This document shows, piece by piece, positions 53,227 through 63,945 of a stretch of 64,000 bases of DNA; position 1 is the first letter of the stretch; the number at the start of each line of letters is the position of its first letter. The stretch covers positions 20,039,878-20,103,877 of the forward strand of contig OW203740.1 in NCBI GenBank assembly GCA_934045075.1. The letters run 5' to 3'. The stretch comes from Yponomeuta sedellus. Lineage: Eukaryota > Arthropoda > Insecta > Lepidoptera > Yponomeutidae. Position numbers and translations under genes: made by a program. Under the pieces are notes generated by a model. That model did not search any database, was not told the origin of the DNA, and saw nothing but the letters and a program-made list of their open reading frames with translations.

Positions 53227-54122
53227 TTCTCTGATATTATACGATACCAACGCTTTGTTTGTCCCCACTACTGAGACACGACTCTCTTCCTGCATTGCAG
53301 GAAGGTTAAGCCACACTCCACCACTGGGGCCAAGTCGGCGTTGGTGGAGTATTGAAAGGCAGTGGTGGCCTTACTGTCAGAATTTATCGAGCCGCCCATA
53401 AAGCCCCTGAAGCCTTCTCTTCAGGCTTTATTAGTCCACTGCTGGACATATTCTCTGATATTATACGATATCAACGCTTTGTTTGTCCCCACTACTGAGG
53501 CACGACTCTCTTCCTGCATTGCAGGAAGGTTAAGCCACACTCCACCACTGGGGCCAAGTCGGCGTTGGTGGAGTATTGAAAGGCAGTGGTGGCCTTACTG
53601 TCAGAATTTATCGAGCCGCCCATAAAGCCCCTGAAGCCTTCTCTTCTGGCTTTATTAGTCCACTGCTGGACATATTCTCTGATATTATACGATATCAACG
53701 CTTTGTTTGTCCCCACTACTGAGGCACGACTCTCTTCCTGCATTGCAGGAAGGTTAAGCCACACTCCACCACTGGGGCCAAGTCGGCGTTGGTGGAGTAT
53801 TGAAAGGCAGTGGTGGCCTTACTGTCAGAATTTATCGAGCCGCCCATAAAGCCCCTGAAGCCTTCTCTTCAGGCTTTATTAGTCCACTGCTGGACATATT
53901 CTCTGATATTATACGATATCAACGCTTTGTTTGTCCCCACTACTGAGGCACGACTCTCTTCCTGCATTGCAGGAAGGTTAAGCCACACTCCACCACTGGG
54001 GCCAAGTCGGCGTTGGTGGAGTATTGAAAGGCAGTGGTGGCCTTACTGTCAGAATTTATCAAGCCGCCCATAAAGACTCTGAAGCCTTCTCTTCAGGCTT
54101 TATTAGTCCACTGCTGGACATA
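53227..54122. repeat. Tandem array, four units of 224 bp, SINE-B/SINE-C chimera
   Basis: Units start at 53227, 53451, 53675 and 53899. Each holds an antisense SINE-B 3' half (tatcaacgctttgtttgtcc to agccgcccataaag) fused to the antisense SINE-C/RTE 3' end (ctttattagtccactgctgg). Units are nearly identical (for example one ttcagg/ttctgg change), so amplification is recent. Identical 87-codon frames recur at 224-bp spacing and are artefacts. Confidence 0.9.
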
Positions 54123-54192
54123 GCCCTCCCCTAATGAGCGCAAGGTTGTGCCATCATTTGGGGGTAGTGCCCATAATCCCCACGCTGGGAAT
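54123..54192 (-). mobile_element. SINE-C remainder after the tandem array
   Basis: gccctcccctaatgagcgca to cccataatccccacgctggg: continuous with the last unit, so the array grew inside or at the end of a SINE-C. Confidence 0.75.
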
Positions 54193-54348
54193 CGGAGAAT
54201 TTGCCGAAGGATAAATAGACACGGGTAGTCGGTAAAAATATTAAAATTAATAAACGTACGTATACGTTATAATAAACTTACATAAATCATACTTGAATAC
54301 TATGAATAAATATATACACATACTTACATAAAGAGTGACTTATATAAC

Positions 54349-54387
54349 AAGTGTGTCATAAGGACTACTAGTCCTTATGACACACTA
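54349..54387. repeat. Near-perfect short palindrome
   Basis: agtgtgtcataaggacta (54350-54367) and its exact complement after one central base. Confidence 0.8.
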
Positions 54388-54465
54388 ATGAGTACTTACA
54401 GCAAAATAAGTTACTTAGGGAGGAGGAATTCGGACGTATTTCTGTAACCTTCATTCCCAAGGTTG

Positions 54466-54478
54466 CACGGAAAAAAAT
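54466..54478 (+). repeat. 13-bp inverted repeat, left partner
   Basis: cacggaaaaaaat; the exact complement lies at 60308-60320, bracketing both satellite arrays. Confidence 0.5.
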
Positions 54479-54620
54479 TTGCTTTAGCAAAGTACCAATT
54501 TGGCTTTGTTAAAAATTACTCGACTACATACAACTAAGATACATTTAAAACGCTCATTAAAGCTTTGTTCACTATAGACGAGCAAGTATTGCTAAATGGT
54601 CTTGGTTATTTTAAATTAAA

Positions 54621-55745
54621 GTACTTCTTTATTTCCAAATGAGTGTCTCGATAAATTTAACCTTTGCGGAATACAATTACAAATAGACAAGCTTACATTG
54701 TTAGCTACGGCTAAGCATGTTATTTAATTTAAAACGAGGAAGCCTCGGTTAAACTTAGACAAGGTTGCTTTGATGCAAGTACCGTGTAACTAATTTAAAA
54801 ACGTCCCTTGTACTTTTTGTTTCCAAATAAGTGGCTCGATAAATGTAAACTTTGCCGAGTTCAATTAAAATAGACAAGTTTACACTTTTAGCTACGGCTA
54901 TGCATGTTATTTAATTTTAAACGAATAAGCCTCGGTTAAACTTAGACAAGATTGTTTTAATGCAAATACCCTGTAACTTATTAAAAAACTTTCCTTGTAC
55001 TTTTTTATTTTCTAATAAGAGGCTGGATGAATGTAAACTTTGTCAAATTCAATTAAAATAGACAAAATTACACTGTTGGCTACGGCAAAGCATGATATTT
55101 AATTTTAAACGATTAAATCTTGGCTAAACTCAGATACGTTTATGTGGTGCAAATACCGTGTAACTTATTTTAAAACGTCCTTGTACTTTTTTATTTCCAA
55201 ATAAGTGGCTCGATAATTGTAAACTATGTCGAATTCAATTAAAATAGACAAGTTTACACTGTTAGCTACGGCTAAGCATGATATTTAATTTTAAACGATT
55301 AACTCTTGGCTAAACTCAGATAAATTTATGTGATACAAATTACCGTTAACTTATTTAAAAACATCCCTTGTACTTGTTTATTTCCAAATAAGTGGCTCGA
55401 CGAATGTAAACTTGTAAACTTTGCCGAATTAAATTTAAATTAGACAAGTAAACACTGTTAGCTGCGGCTAAGTATGTTATTTAATTTTAAACGAATAACA
55501 CTCGGTTTAACTTAAATAAGTAGCTATGTTGCAAATTACCGTGTGACTTATTTGAAATTTCTCTTGTACTTCTTTATTTCCAAACAAGTGTCTCGGTAAA
55601 TGTAAACTTTGCCGAGTCCAATTAAAATAGACAAACTTACACTGTTAGCTACAGCTGAGTATGTCATTAAATTTTAAATAAACCATTTAGCTAAAGTTAG
55701 ATAAGTTGCAATGCTGAAAATTACCGTGTAATTTCTAAAAACATA
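54621..55745 (+). repeat. Satellite-like tandem array, about 187-bp unit, six copies
   Basis: The landmark ttagctacggctaagcatg or variants begins at 54701, 54888, 55076, 55262, 55458 and 55645 (steps 187, 188, 186, 196, 187). Units also share gtggctcgataaatgtaaac and aattaaaatagacaagttta. Divergence is moderate, so the array is not young. Confidence 0.85.
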
Positions 55746-55749
55746 AGCT

Positions 55750-56340
55750 TGTTACAAAGCTGTCGTTACAGAAGCGCTCGGTAGTTTATAATTGAGAGCG
55801 TTTACAATTTTTAAGATTGGAACTTATTTAAATAACTTAAAATATTCTCGGTGTCACACAGCAAAGACTTTATTCCTATCATAATAAGAATCAAAATTCA
55901 CTTAAGACTTGTCAAGATTCTTCTTTCTTGGCGGGCACGCACTGATTGGCTGATTAGCGTAGCGAGCTGACAAGTCGAGTGTTGCCACTATATAATTTGT
56001 CATGATGATTTTTGTAGCTTTTGGCCCCTCTTCGTAACTTGTCTAAATTATTATTGCAACTAATAGCTGATTGCATAATTTTCATTAAATTCTAGCCTTT
56101 GTTGAAGTGAAGTGATAAATAGTCGACAGTCAGCAGACTTAAAAAATGAGGATTCCAATTCGACTCGTGTGAATGTTCTATGTGGGCTTATTGAACGAGG
56201 GAGTAAAGCAAGCGAAGTTCTTAGAGTCTTCTAGAACAATCCAGCGTTTGTATGTGTGACTTTTCTTACTTCTTGATGCATCATTTTGTTTATCTCTTTC
56301 TGACCCACGGGAGAGAAGAAACAGGAACCTTTGAGTGTAA
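55750..56340. other. No feature recognised
   Basis: Unique AT-rich sequence between the arrays. Confidence 0.4.
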
Positions 56341-56349
56341 ATGATGGGT

Positions 56350-56745
56350 TTTATAGAAAACCAGCTTTTCCCCGCGACAGTTATTTCATAGAAAAATCCA
56401 TTTATATTTTGTAAAAAAACATATTTTTTCCGATCTTTTAATAGTTACTCTGCTATTTGGAGACGGGAGAGAAACACAACAAATAAAAAACCATCAAAAT
56501 CGGTCCAGTCGTTCTCGAGTTTTTGTGTTCGAACAAATGCGAATTTGTTTTAAGACTAGCTTTTGCTCGCGACTTTATCCGCGTGGTCTACAGAGTTTTT
56601 TCGTGACATTTTCATATAATTTGATAGTTATTCTGCTATTCGGGACGGAGACAAATGCAACAAAATAAAAACCATGAAAATCGATCCAGCCGTTCTCGAT
56701 TTACAAGTGTTAGAACAAACAAGACTTTGTTTTATATATTAAGGT
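56350..56745 (+). repeat. Degenerate two-unit dispersed repeat
   Basis: accagcttttccccgcgaca (56358) and actagcttttgctcgcgact (56556) each precede an attctgctatt...gggacgga block and aaaatcgrtccagycgttct, about 190-200 bp per unit. I recall this motif set as a common lepidopteran interspersed repeat. Confidence 0.55.
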
Positions 56746-56749
56746 AAAA

Positions 56750-58300
56750 TTAAGGTAAATTAGTTTCATCTTGATATTTGTACCTTTCCTAGTGCTATGT
56801 TATGAAAATAGGTCACACCATCTTTATTTCGTATCGTTAAGGTCTTATTTTGGCACTTTACTGTAGCCCATTTGTCAGCTTTGTTGTCATCAAACGTATA
56901 GTGATGAAATTGTGCTTAGACTGGATTTAAGCTCAATTTTGCGGTTACGTTTTTTGAACGCCTATGAGTTGCTTATTTGTATTGTAAGCAATGTAAAGTC
57001 ATTGAGATATTGAGTATATACACTTTATGAAGTCTGTAAAAATGTAAACTCTTAAGTCAAAAAAATATTTCTTTTTCCTGTTTTTATTATCCGGGTCGAG
57101 TTATGAGAAATCTGGAAGTTTCGGGTTAATTTTCCTGTGAGTATAATAATCAAAATTACAATTATATTATTTAAATCCAAATTTAACTTTTACAGATGTA
57201 AAAATTTAGCTTTCAAACCTGCCTCGCGTAACTTTTGCCGGACAGGTATTGGCAACACTGCGACACGAGGAACAAACGAAAGACCGGCCGGTCATTTTCT
57301 TCACAATTTTCTTTCAAAGTTTTTACCATTACTCAAGTTGTGCTGGTTTTATTTCGAGGATTATTTTAAAGCTAATCTGTCTTCTTTAGATTAAGTGTGT
57401 GTGTGAGGCGGCTCATCCATCGATCCAACGACGAGGAATTAAAAAATCTTCTGACGGCATGGGATTTGAAAGATAACATTGAAGTTTTCAAAGGCAAGTA
57501 GACAAACCAAAACATATTTTCTTTCACGTTGTTTGTTATAAATTTACTGTTTGTACACTTAGCGACAGGACGCGCTACCCCATGGTAGCTGGTGTGAGTA
57601 AGAGTATCGGACAAAAAGGGGTATCTATATGGGGTAACAGGGACGTCTTGTGTTGGTACATATATAGCGAAAATCAATTACCACATGGCTTTATTGACTG
57701 ACTTACACTCACTTGCAATAAACTACGAATATTTCTAATTTTCTCCACTAAGACCCTCACTGGTAGGGTAAAGTGGAAACCTAAAATCTCAGTGGAATCT
57801 GCCTCACTGAAACTCGATTTAGTGGGGCAAATTCCACTAGTCTTAAGTCTCGATGGCTTTCGCCCCACCTGGATGTTATTATTAATAAATCTCCCTTGAG
57901 GAGATATTTTTTTCGATATTACGCATTTGGCCCTATAGTAATTTCTGCTCAGTTTCAGTATAGTAACATAATATAGCACGATTGAATTAATATGTATGTG
58001 CATACGTTCTTACTTTGCTACAACTTATAATTTTTTGTTTTTAGGACTTGCGGTTGCTGATAACCAGTACTCTAGAAGGGAAAAGCCTATAAAATCAGGA
58101 TAAAAATATTTCAATAAATAATGCGGCACGTCTGATTTATTAAGAAATATTGCAACGTGTATACTACGACAAAACCCTGAAGACTGCGCCGATTTAAGTA
58201 GCACGGGTTATGCCATCGCAATGGTTGGTTACTAGACTATCGATAGTGTGAAAGAAACTATCATTACCGGACTAATATCTATTGAACAACTACGCATTAT
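56750..58300. other. No supported gene in about 1.5 kb
   Basis: Open frames 57137-57394 (+), 57372-57677 (-) and 57674-58003 (-) have no recognisable domain. Confidence 0.45.
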
Positions 58301-58334
58301 AGAGACTCACCCACCAGGTAATTTTCTTCGAAAA

Positions 58335-58447
58335 TGTAATTCCACCCATGCCGGGACCCGAACCTGTGACCTCTGGCTGTTCGCTCCAGAGGTTGCGGGT
58401 TCGAGTCCCGGCATGGGTAGTGTGTAGCTTCTAAACAGGTTTTTAAA
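58335..58447. mobile_element. Minimal fold-back SINE-A
   Basis: Antisense ccacccatgccgggacccga to ctctggctg, a short joint (ttcgctc), then sense cagaggttgcgggttcgagt, ccggcatgggt and the tail. Essentially two T-arm halves back to back. Confidence 0.7.
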
Positions 58448-58449
58448 AT

Positions 58450-58995
58450 ACAATGATAAGTGAAACATATTTGAAGTAAGTTTTTTTTGCAAAATAGGCG
58501 CAGACCTATTTCCAATAGGGTTAAGCAAATTAACGCATTTTAATGCTCGGTGGCCTTTTGCGAATAAGACATCTCGGTCACTTAACTGTTTGTGCCTTTA
58601 ACTCGCTTGTGTAGACTGACTGACATCTGAATTTGTTAATAATGCAGATTTCAATTGTATACAAGGTCGTTGCGTATTTTACATTATTTTATGTCCAGAA
58701 CGTACGAAGCGGAAATATTTAATAAGTTAAACAATACAGAGATTGGAGGGCTGTTATTTTTGTATTAAATTTTTCATGATTTTGTCATCGTACAGACCCA
58801 GCTTAAGTTAATTTATGTTTCTCTAGATCTCTTTTTATTAGCAAATACATTTTACTTGTTTCATATACACAGTCTTTTCTTTTATGTCTTTCAAGTTTTG
58901 TCTATTCGGTACATAATTGGTTTAGGCGCAGAAAGTTCATTTTATAAAATTACACCTTGTGATGTTTTGAGAAAGATCTATTGTGTAACTTAAAT
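58450..58995. other. No feature recognised
   Basis: AT-rich. Confidence 0.4.
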
Positions 58996-58998
58996 TAT

Positions 58999-59021
58999 TT
59001 CTCTCTCTCTCTCTCTCTCTA
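58999..59021. repeat. (CT)n microsatellite
   Basis: About ten CT units. Confidence 0.9.
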
Positions 59022-59137
59022 TAACTAGGCGTTTAAAGAAAGGGTATGCCACTTTTTGCGCCTAGCCACGGTTCACGATAAATAATCTTTTTTAGTTTTT
59101 TAAATTCTAGGCATATACATTTTTTATTCACTTAGGT

Positions 59138-60070
59138 TAACCACAATGTTGAAAATTACCAAGTTATTCAGTATTGTCAAACTGTTCATTGGATAGCTAC
59201 GACCTATCAAATTTGTAATAGTAGCCAATTCAAATTGGTATACTTAACCAATAACTATGCAACATGTATTTCAGCTGTGGTCACCGAACTAACCCTCTTA
59301 AAAAGTTGCATGGTTATAGGTTAAATATGCCGATTTTAATTGGCTAACATTACAAGGCAGATGTTTTGTAGCTACCCGATTAACATGTTTGACAGCACTG
59401 AATAACTTGGTAACTTTCAACAAAGTATTTTAGCTGTGGCCACCCAATCAACCCGCTTAAAGAATAGCATGGATATTGGTTAAATATACTGAATTGAGTT
59501 AGCTAATTTTACAAAGTTGATGGGTTGTAGGCACCCGATGAAGACGTTTGACAGCACCGAGTAACTTGGTAACCTTCTACAAAGTATTTTAGCTGTGGTC
59601 GCCCAATCAACCCGCTTAAAGAGTAACATGGATATTGGTTAAGAATACCGAATTGAATTTGCTAATACTACAAAGCTAATGGGTTGTAGCTAACAGATGA
59701 AGATGTTTGACAGCACCGAATATCTTGGTTACTTTTAACATAGTATTATAGCTATGGTCACCCAATCAACCCATTTAAAAAGTAGCATGGTTATTGGTTA
59801 AATATACCGAGTTGAATTAGCTAATATTACAGCGCTGATGGATTGTAGCACCCAATGAACACGATAGATAGTACCGAATAACTTGGTTATTTTCAACAAA
59901 GTATTTAAGGTGTGTTCACCCAATTAACCTGCTTAAGCGATGACACCATTGGTTAGGTATACCGATTTTTATTGGCTAATATTACAAAGCATGAGGGTAG
60001 TAGCTACCCAATTAATACAAAACAGTACCAACCACTTGGCAAGGTTGACCAAGCAACTAGGTTGTATCTA
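59138..60070 (+). repeat. Satellite-like tandem array, about 159-bp unit, five copies plus an inverted edge unit
   Basis: Landmark agctgtggtcaccc or variants at 59273, 59432, 59591, 59750 and 59908 (steps 159, 159, 159, 158). The left flank (59138-59272) is a partial unit in reverse orientation (gttgaaaattaccaagttat faces ataacttggtaactttcaac). Unrelated in sequence to the 187-bp array. Confidence 0.85.
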
Positions 60071-60307
60071 TCGATTTAGTTAGCTAAATACAACAACTCG
60101 CCCTATTAATGATCACAATGAGGTTTGCTATGTTTACTGATTTATAAACATTGCATGACCTATTTTTTAACATACTTACTGGGTTAATGTTACCAACGTA
60201 TATCAACAAAGTTCAATGGTTTAATTTTAGCGAAAGTGTTTGCAGGCTCCCTCAGAACCAACTCACTCGGTTGTAAATACACAATACTTATTTACTTTTA
60301 GCCATTC

Positions 60308-60320
60308 ATTTTTTTCCGTG
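60308..60320 (-). repeat. 13-bp inverted repeat, right partner
   Basis: atttttttccgtg, the exact complement of 54466-54478. Confidence 0.5.
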
Positions 60321-60324
60321 TGGA

Positions 60325-60635
60325 CTCTGTATGGAAATTGCTCAGGGAAATTGTTATCCGGATCTGTATCCTGGTTACCGACCAATTAGAATGAAATGGA
60401 AGCGGAATTTGGCATGAAAATACCGTTCGTAATACCTTTTCAAGGGTTCCGAGGGTTTATGGGTATTATTGATATTTTATTGGGTTACTTTGTTCGGGAT
60501 GAAAGAAGCGCTCGTTCGGTGGATTGTGTCTATAATGTACTTATCAGAGAAAAGGTTATTTTCTTTGGTTAAAAAACAGTTAAGTTACGCGGCGCTGTGA
60601 GTAACTTGCGCCGCTTATGGAATAAAAATAATAAC
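60325..60635. other. No feature recognised
   Basis: Nothing supported. Confidence 0.4.
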
Positions 60636-60639
60636 TTGC

Positions 60640-61081
60640 TTTTCTTTTTCTTCTTCTTCAGGCTATATTATGTAGTCCACTGCTGGACATAGCGCTTCCC
60701 TAATGAGCGCCAGAGCGCCCTGTCTTCAGCTTGCCGCATCCAGCATCTGCCGGCAGTTTTTCGCAGATCGCCATCCCACCTGGTCGGAGGGCGTCCTACA
60801 CTACGTTTGCCGAGTCGCGGTCTCCACTCAAGAACACGTTTACTCCAGCGGTTGTCGGTTCTTCGCGAGATATGGCCAGTCTACTGCCACTTCAGCTTGC
60901 TGATTCTCTGAGCTATGTCGATAACTTTGGTTCTCTGTCGGATGCATTCGTTACGAATCCTAACCTTCACAGAAACTCCGAGCATAGTTCTCTCCATAAC
61001 TCGCTGAGCGACTTTGAACTGGTGGGCCAGCCCTTTCGTGAGTGTCCGTGTCTCAGCTCCGTAGGTCATCCATCACAGTTG
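60640..61081 (-). pseudogene. RTE-type LINE RT C-terminal region, one internal stop
   Basis: One continuous frame from about 61081 to TAA at 60668-60670: TYGAETRTLTKGLAHQFKVA, QRVMERTMLGVSVKVRIRNE, RISKLKWQ, TAG at 60881-60883 (where related proteins have W), TGHISRRTDNRWSKRVLEWR, PRLGKRSVGRPPTRWDGDLR, KTAGRCWMRQAEDRALWRSL and GKRYVQQWTT. The 3' tail is GAA-rich (to 60640). About 138 codons; the parent family of the SINE-C 3' end. Confidence 0.85.
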
Positions 61082-61224
61082 GAGGCACTGATTGAAAACT
61101 TTCGTTTTCAAACATTGCGGTATGGAAGACGAGAAGACTCCGCGTAGTTTCCCAAACGCTGCCCAGCCCAACTTGTTTTTAAATTGGTATTACTTTAAAA
61201 TTCAGATTAGATATGAAATATTTG

Positions 61225-61345
61225 GTCCTTTGCAACTACGTAATGAGATGATTCATATAGCGTCCAGTGGCCTGTTCACTCACACTGGATGGAGACATTG
61301 TTTTTGGACGGAGTAGGCTTGCCCAGCACCTATACTATCTTGACC
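61225..61345 (-). mobile_element. SINE-F 3' fragment
   Basis: The complement contains ggtgctgggcaagcctac, ccagtgtgagtgaacaggcc and actggacgctatatgaatca. Confidence 0.65.
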
Positions 61346-61755
61346 ACTTACCGCAGACAAAAAAATAACAAGATCGGCTTGATAACAAGTAGCAGAGTGC
61401 TTAGTGCGAGTTTGACAAATGCAATCGAATAACTTTACTACCGCGTTAATCGAGCATTGAGTAGTGAGTATGAGTAAGTTATCCGTTCGAACTGGCAAAA
61501 CGCTGTCACAGTACAACTCGCACTCGCGTTTATTCGTGTTTTGACTGGTAAACGTGTTCACTTCTTAACGTAAACCATTACAACTCGACTCAGCAATTTT
61601 AATTTCCATACTCGTCGCTCGGTGGCGCTTCCTCGATGCCATAGAAATATGAGTTTACGTTAACCCGATCGAGTAGTTAAAAAACTCGCACTAAGCACTC
61701 TGAAGCTGAACTGGCGACGGCATTTAGCAGCGAATGAATGTTCATGAAGCAAAAT
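61346..61755. other. No feature recognised
   Basis: gtgcttagtgcgag (61399) and ctcgcactaagcac (61686) form a wide inverted pair that may mark an old element. Confidence 0.4.
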
Positions 61756-61758
61756 AGG

Positions 61759-62068
61759 ATTTAAAAACCTATTTAGAGGCTAAAAATTTCACCCATGCCG
61801 GGATTCGAACCCGCAACCTCTGGCTATCCGTGCCAGCGCTCTACCAATTGAGCGACTCACGGCATCAGTGAAATTTCGAACCTTTTTACACTATTCTCTG
61901 TATTATGCCGTGAGTCGCCCATTGGCTCAATTGGTAGAGCGCTGGCACGGATAACCAGAGGTTGCGGGTTCGAATCCCGGCATGGGTGAAATTTTTAGCC
62001 TCTAAATAGGTTTTTTAAATTTGTCCTTAGCACGGGTTAGTGCATTAAAAATAAATATAGTACAACTC
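61759..62068. mobile_element. Fold-back SINE-A
   Basis: Antisense tail and head (to about 61860) and a short antisense body to tattctctgtatt (61903). Then a direct join to sense atgccgtgagtcgcccattg, a sense head (about 61917-61987) and tail. Heads face inward, tails outward. Confidence 0.8.
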
Positions 62069-62129
62069 ACAGCTTCTGAAATTTTGAGTAAAATACTTTG
62101 CTGTTTGTTTGAGGGATAAGAACCAGGAA

Positions 62130-62197
62130 ATCGATTTTTTGAGGTAACAACGACTGTGAGCCAATGCTCACAGTCGTTGTTACCTCAAAAAATCGAT
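62130..62197. repeat. Perfect 31-bp hairpin
   Basis: Arms 62130-62160 and 62167-62197, loop ccaatg. The arm starts atcgattttttgaggtaaca. No mismatch. Confidence 0.9.
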
Positions 62198-62480
62198 ACA
62201 CTGCGTTGGAAATCGAGCTTGCTACCGGTAAGGCAACGGGCAAAATCGAACAAGGATCCCAGCAGCTGACTCGGCGTGGTGTCACAATCGGCGTGGGCGT
62301 AAAACTTACAGTAACCCGGGCACGTGGTCTACACGTGCGGGCTTAGTCACATTTTGAGTCGGCTCTCCACTCTCGGCCCGTCCGCTAATGGAAATAAGCG
62401 GCGGAAAAACTCGGCAATAGTTAGTTAATATTTCATCACTTGGGTGTGGAGTTTTGTCGGAGATTTAAAAAGAAAATCTT
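62198..62480. other. No feature recognised
   Basis: A short plus-strand open frame overlaps the hairpin; no domain. Confidence 0.4.
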
Positions 62481-62600
62481 GTTCTTCTTCTTCTTCAGGC
62501 TATATTAGTCCACTGCTGGACATAGCCCTCCCCTAATGAGCGCCATAGCGCCCTGTCTTCAGCTTGCCGCATCGAGCATCTGCCCGCAGTTTTTCTGCGA
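62480..62600 (-). pseudogene. RTE LINE 3' end with GAA tail
   Basis: The complement reads KTAGRCSMRQAEDRALWRSL, then GEGYVQQWTNIA and stop (62495-62497), then the gaagaagaagaac tail. Colinear with 60668-60780. Confidence 0.8.
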
Positions 62601-62604
62601 AAAA

Positions 62605-62864
62605 TTAAAATTCAATGCATTTATTATCCGCTCAGAACTACAGAAACACTTTAACCACACACAATAGGTTATTTTAAATTAATAAAACGCGTATTGCCTT
62701 GCACGAATCACAAAAGGGAGAAAAAAACCATTAGAAGTTATATAAAAAAAAATAAGAACAAAACAATATTGGTGGTTGCTCTGTCGGCACGGAGATACCG
62801 TACATAAACAATTTTATGTAACTTACGTTAAATTACAGGAAACAATCTGAAAACTACATACATA
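62605..62864. other. No feature recognised
   Basis: AT-rich. Confidence 0.4.
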
Positions 62865-62940
62865 CATGCATAACCTCACGCCTGTATACCAGAGGGGTAG
62901 GCAGAGACCAGGGACTGCTAATTGCCACGATCAAAATTAG
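62865..62940 (-). pseudogene. LINE-I 3' end
   Basis: The complement reads QSLVSAYPSGIQA and stop, preceded by an altered DRGN-stop. The tail is TATG/CATG-rich. Confidence 0.65.
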
Positions 62941-63003
62941 TGGTGCGTGAGTCACACTCACACTTAGTACTCACACACTACGGTAGCTTGATTATTATGT
63001 ATA

Positions 63004-63600
63004 ACTAGCTGTAGCCCGCGGTGTTACCCGCTGTTTATTAGGGAATAAGATATTTTCCCGCAATAAAACCTAGCCAATGTGTTGTGTGAAGCGGTGGTAG
63101 CTCCGTGGGTAGAACCATGGACTCGCATGCGAGAGCCCCAGGTTCCAATGACTTTGTTTAATTTCAAAGTTACGCACATTTGCGAATTTGTAGTCGCAAC
63201 ACCACACGCTAACTGTGAAGGAAAACGTCGTGAGGGAACCCGCGGCTTGGTTGGCTCCGCACGTATCGACTAGTCTTTCCCGTGGGCTAGGCCGATTAAG
63301 CTGTCAGGATGGTATAGGTGCTGGGCAAGCTTACACCATCTATAAAAAAACCATGTCCCAGACACTAAAGCGTCGGAGTGGTCCCTTCGCCCATCTAGTG
63401 TGAGTGAAGATGCCACTGGACGCTGTATAAATCATCTCATTAAGTAGATGCAAAAGGCCAATATTATTATTATTATGTGTTAATCCAAGGTGTCAGCTAA
63501 CTCCATACCAGATTTTATTAAAATCGCTCCAGCCGCTTAGACGTGAAGAAGTAAAAAACAAACACACTCACAAACGTTTGCCTTTATAGTATTAGTGTGG
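63004..63600 (+). repeat. Dispersed repeat split by SINE-F
   Basis: actagctgtagcccgcggtg (63004) and, after the SINE, ttaaaatcgctccagccgct (63520) and cctttatagtattagtgtgg. Same motif class as 56350-56745. Confidence 0.5.
63082..63472 (+). mobile_element. SINE-F
   Basis: gcggtggtagctccgtgggt (A box), then a deletion at the B box (ccccaggttccaatgac), then colinear with 16930-17270; ATT tail. The possible TSD atgtgtt lies at 63075-63081 and after the tail (about 63475). Confidence 0.8.
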
Positions 63601-63640
63601 TGTGATGTGATGATGTGACGTGATGTGATGAAGTATGATA
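63600..63640. repeat. TGATG-type simple repeat
   Basis: gtgatgtgatgatgtgacgt and continuation. Confidence 0.7.
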
Positions 63641-63721
63641 TATAAAAAAAAACGTTTATTATAAGAAAGGATTTTGACATTGGTATCATTGGTATGATTG
63701 ATGTGATTATCTATTATACTA

Positions 63722-63778
63722 GATTTTTATTTTTAATGCACTAACCCGTAAACAATTAGGACAATTTTAAAAACCTAT
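63722..63778 (-). mobile_element. SINE-A tail fragment
   Basis: tttttatttttaatgcacta, then caattttaaaaacctattca. Confidence 0.6.
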
Positions 63779-63873
63779 TCATTATCTGTACGAAATTTCT
63801 ACGCTAGGTCTTCTTTTAGTAGTCCTTGGCTCTGTGGTAAGTCACGAACAGACATGGCGTAACTAAAATAGTT

Positions 63874-63876
<3 letters not shown>

Positions 63877-63944
<68 letters not shown>
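63877..63944. repeat. (TA)n microsatellite
   Basis: More than 30 TA units. An apparent Tyr-Ile repeat frame on the minus strand is an artefact. Confidence 0.95.

Positions 63945-63945
<1 letters not shown>

Noticed and set aside
53362..54073. Three identical 87-codon open frames at 224-bp spacing, looking like a tandem gene family
   Set aside because: They lie entirely in the SINE-B/SINE-C tandem array; the frames are by-products of the repeat.
53227..54122. CRISPR-like regular repeats
   Set aside because: Units are 224 bp, contiguous and without unique spacers, in a eukaryotic context.
57674..58003. 109-codon minus-strand frame as a host gene exon
   Set aside because: No recognisable domain, no supporting splice context, and AT-rich composition typical of chance frames here.
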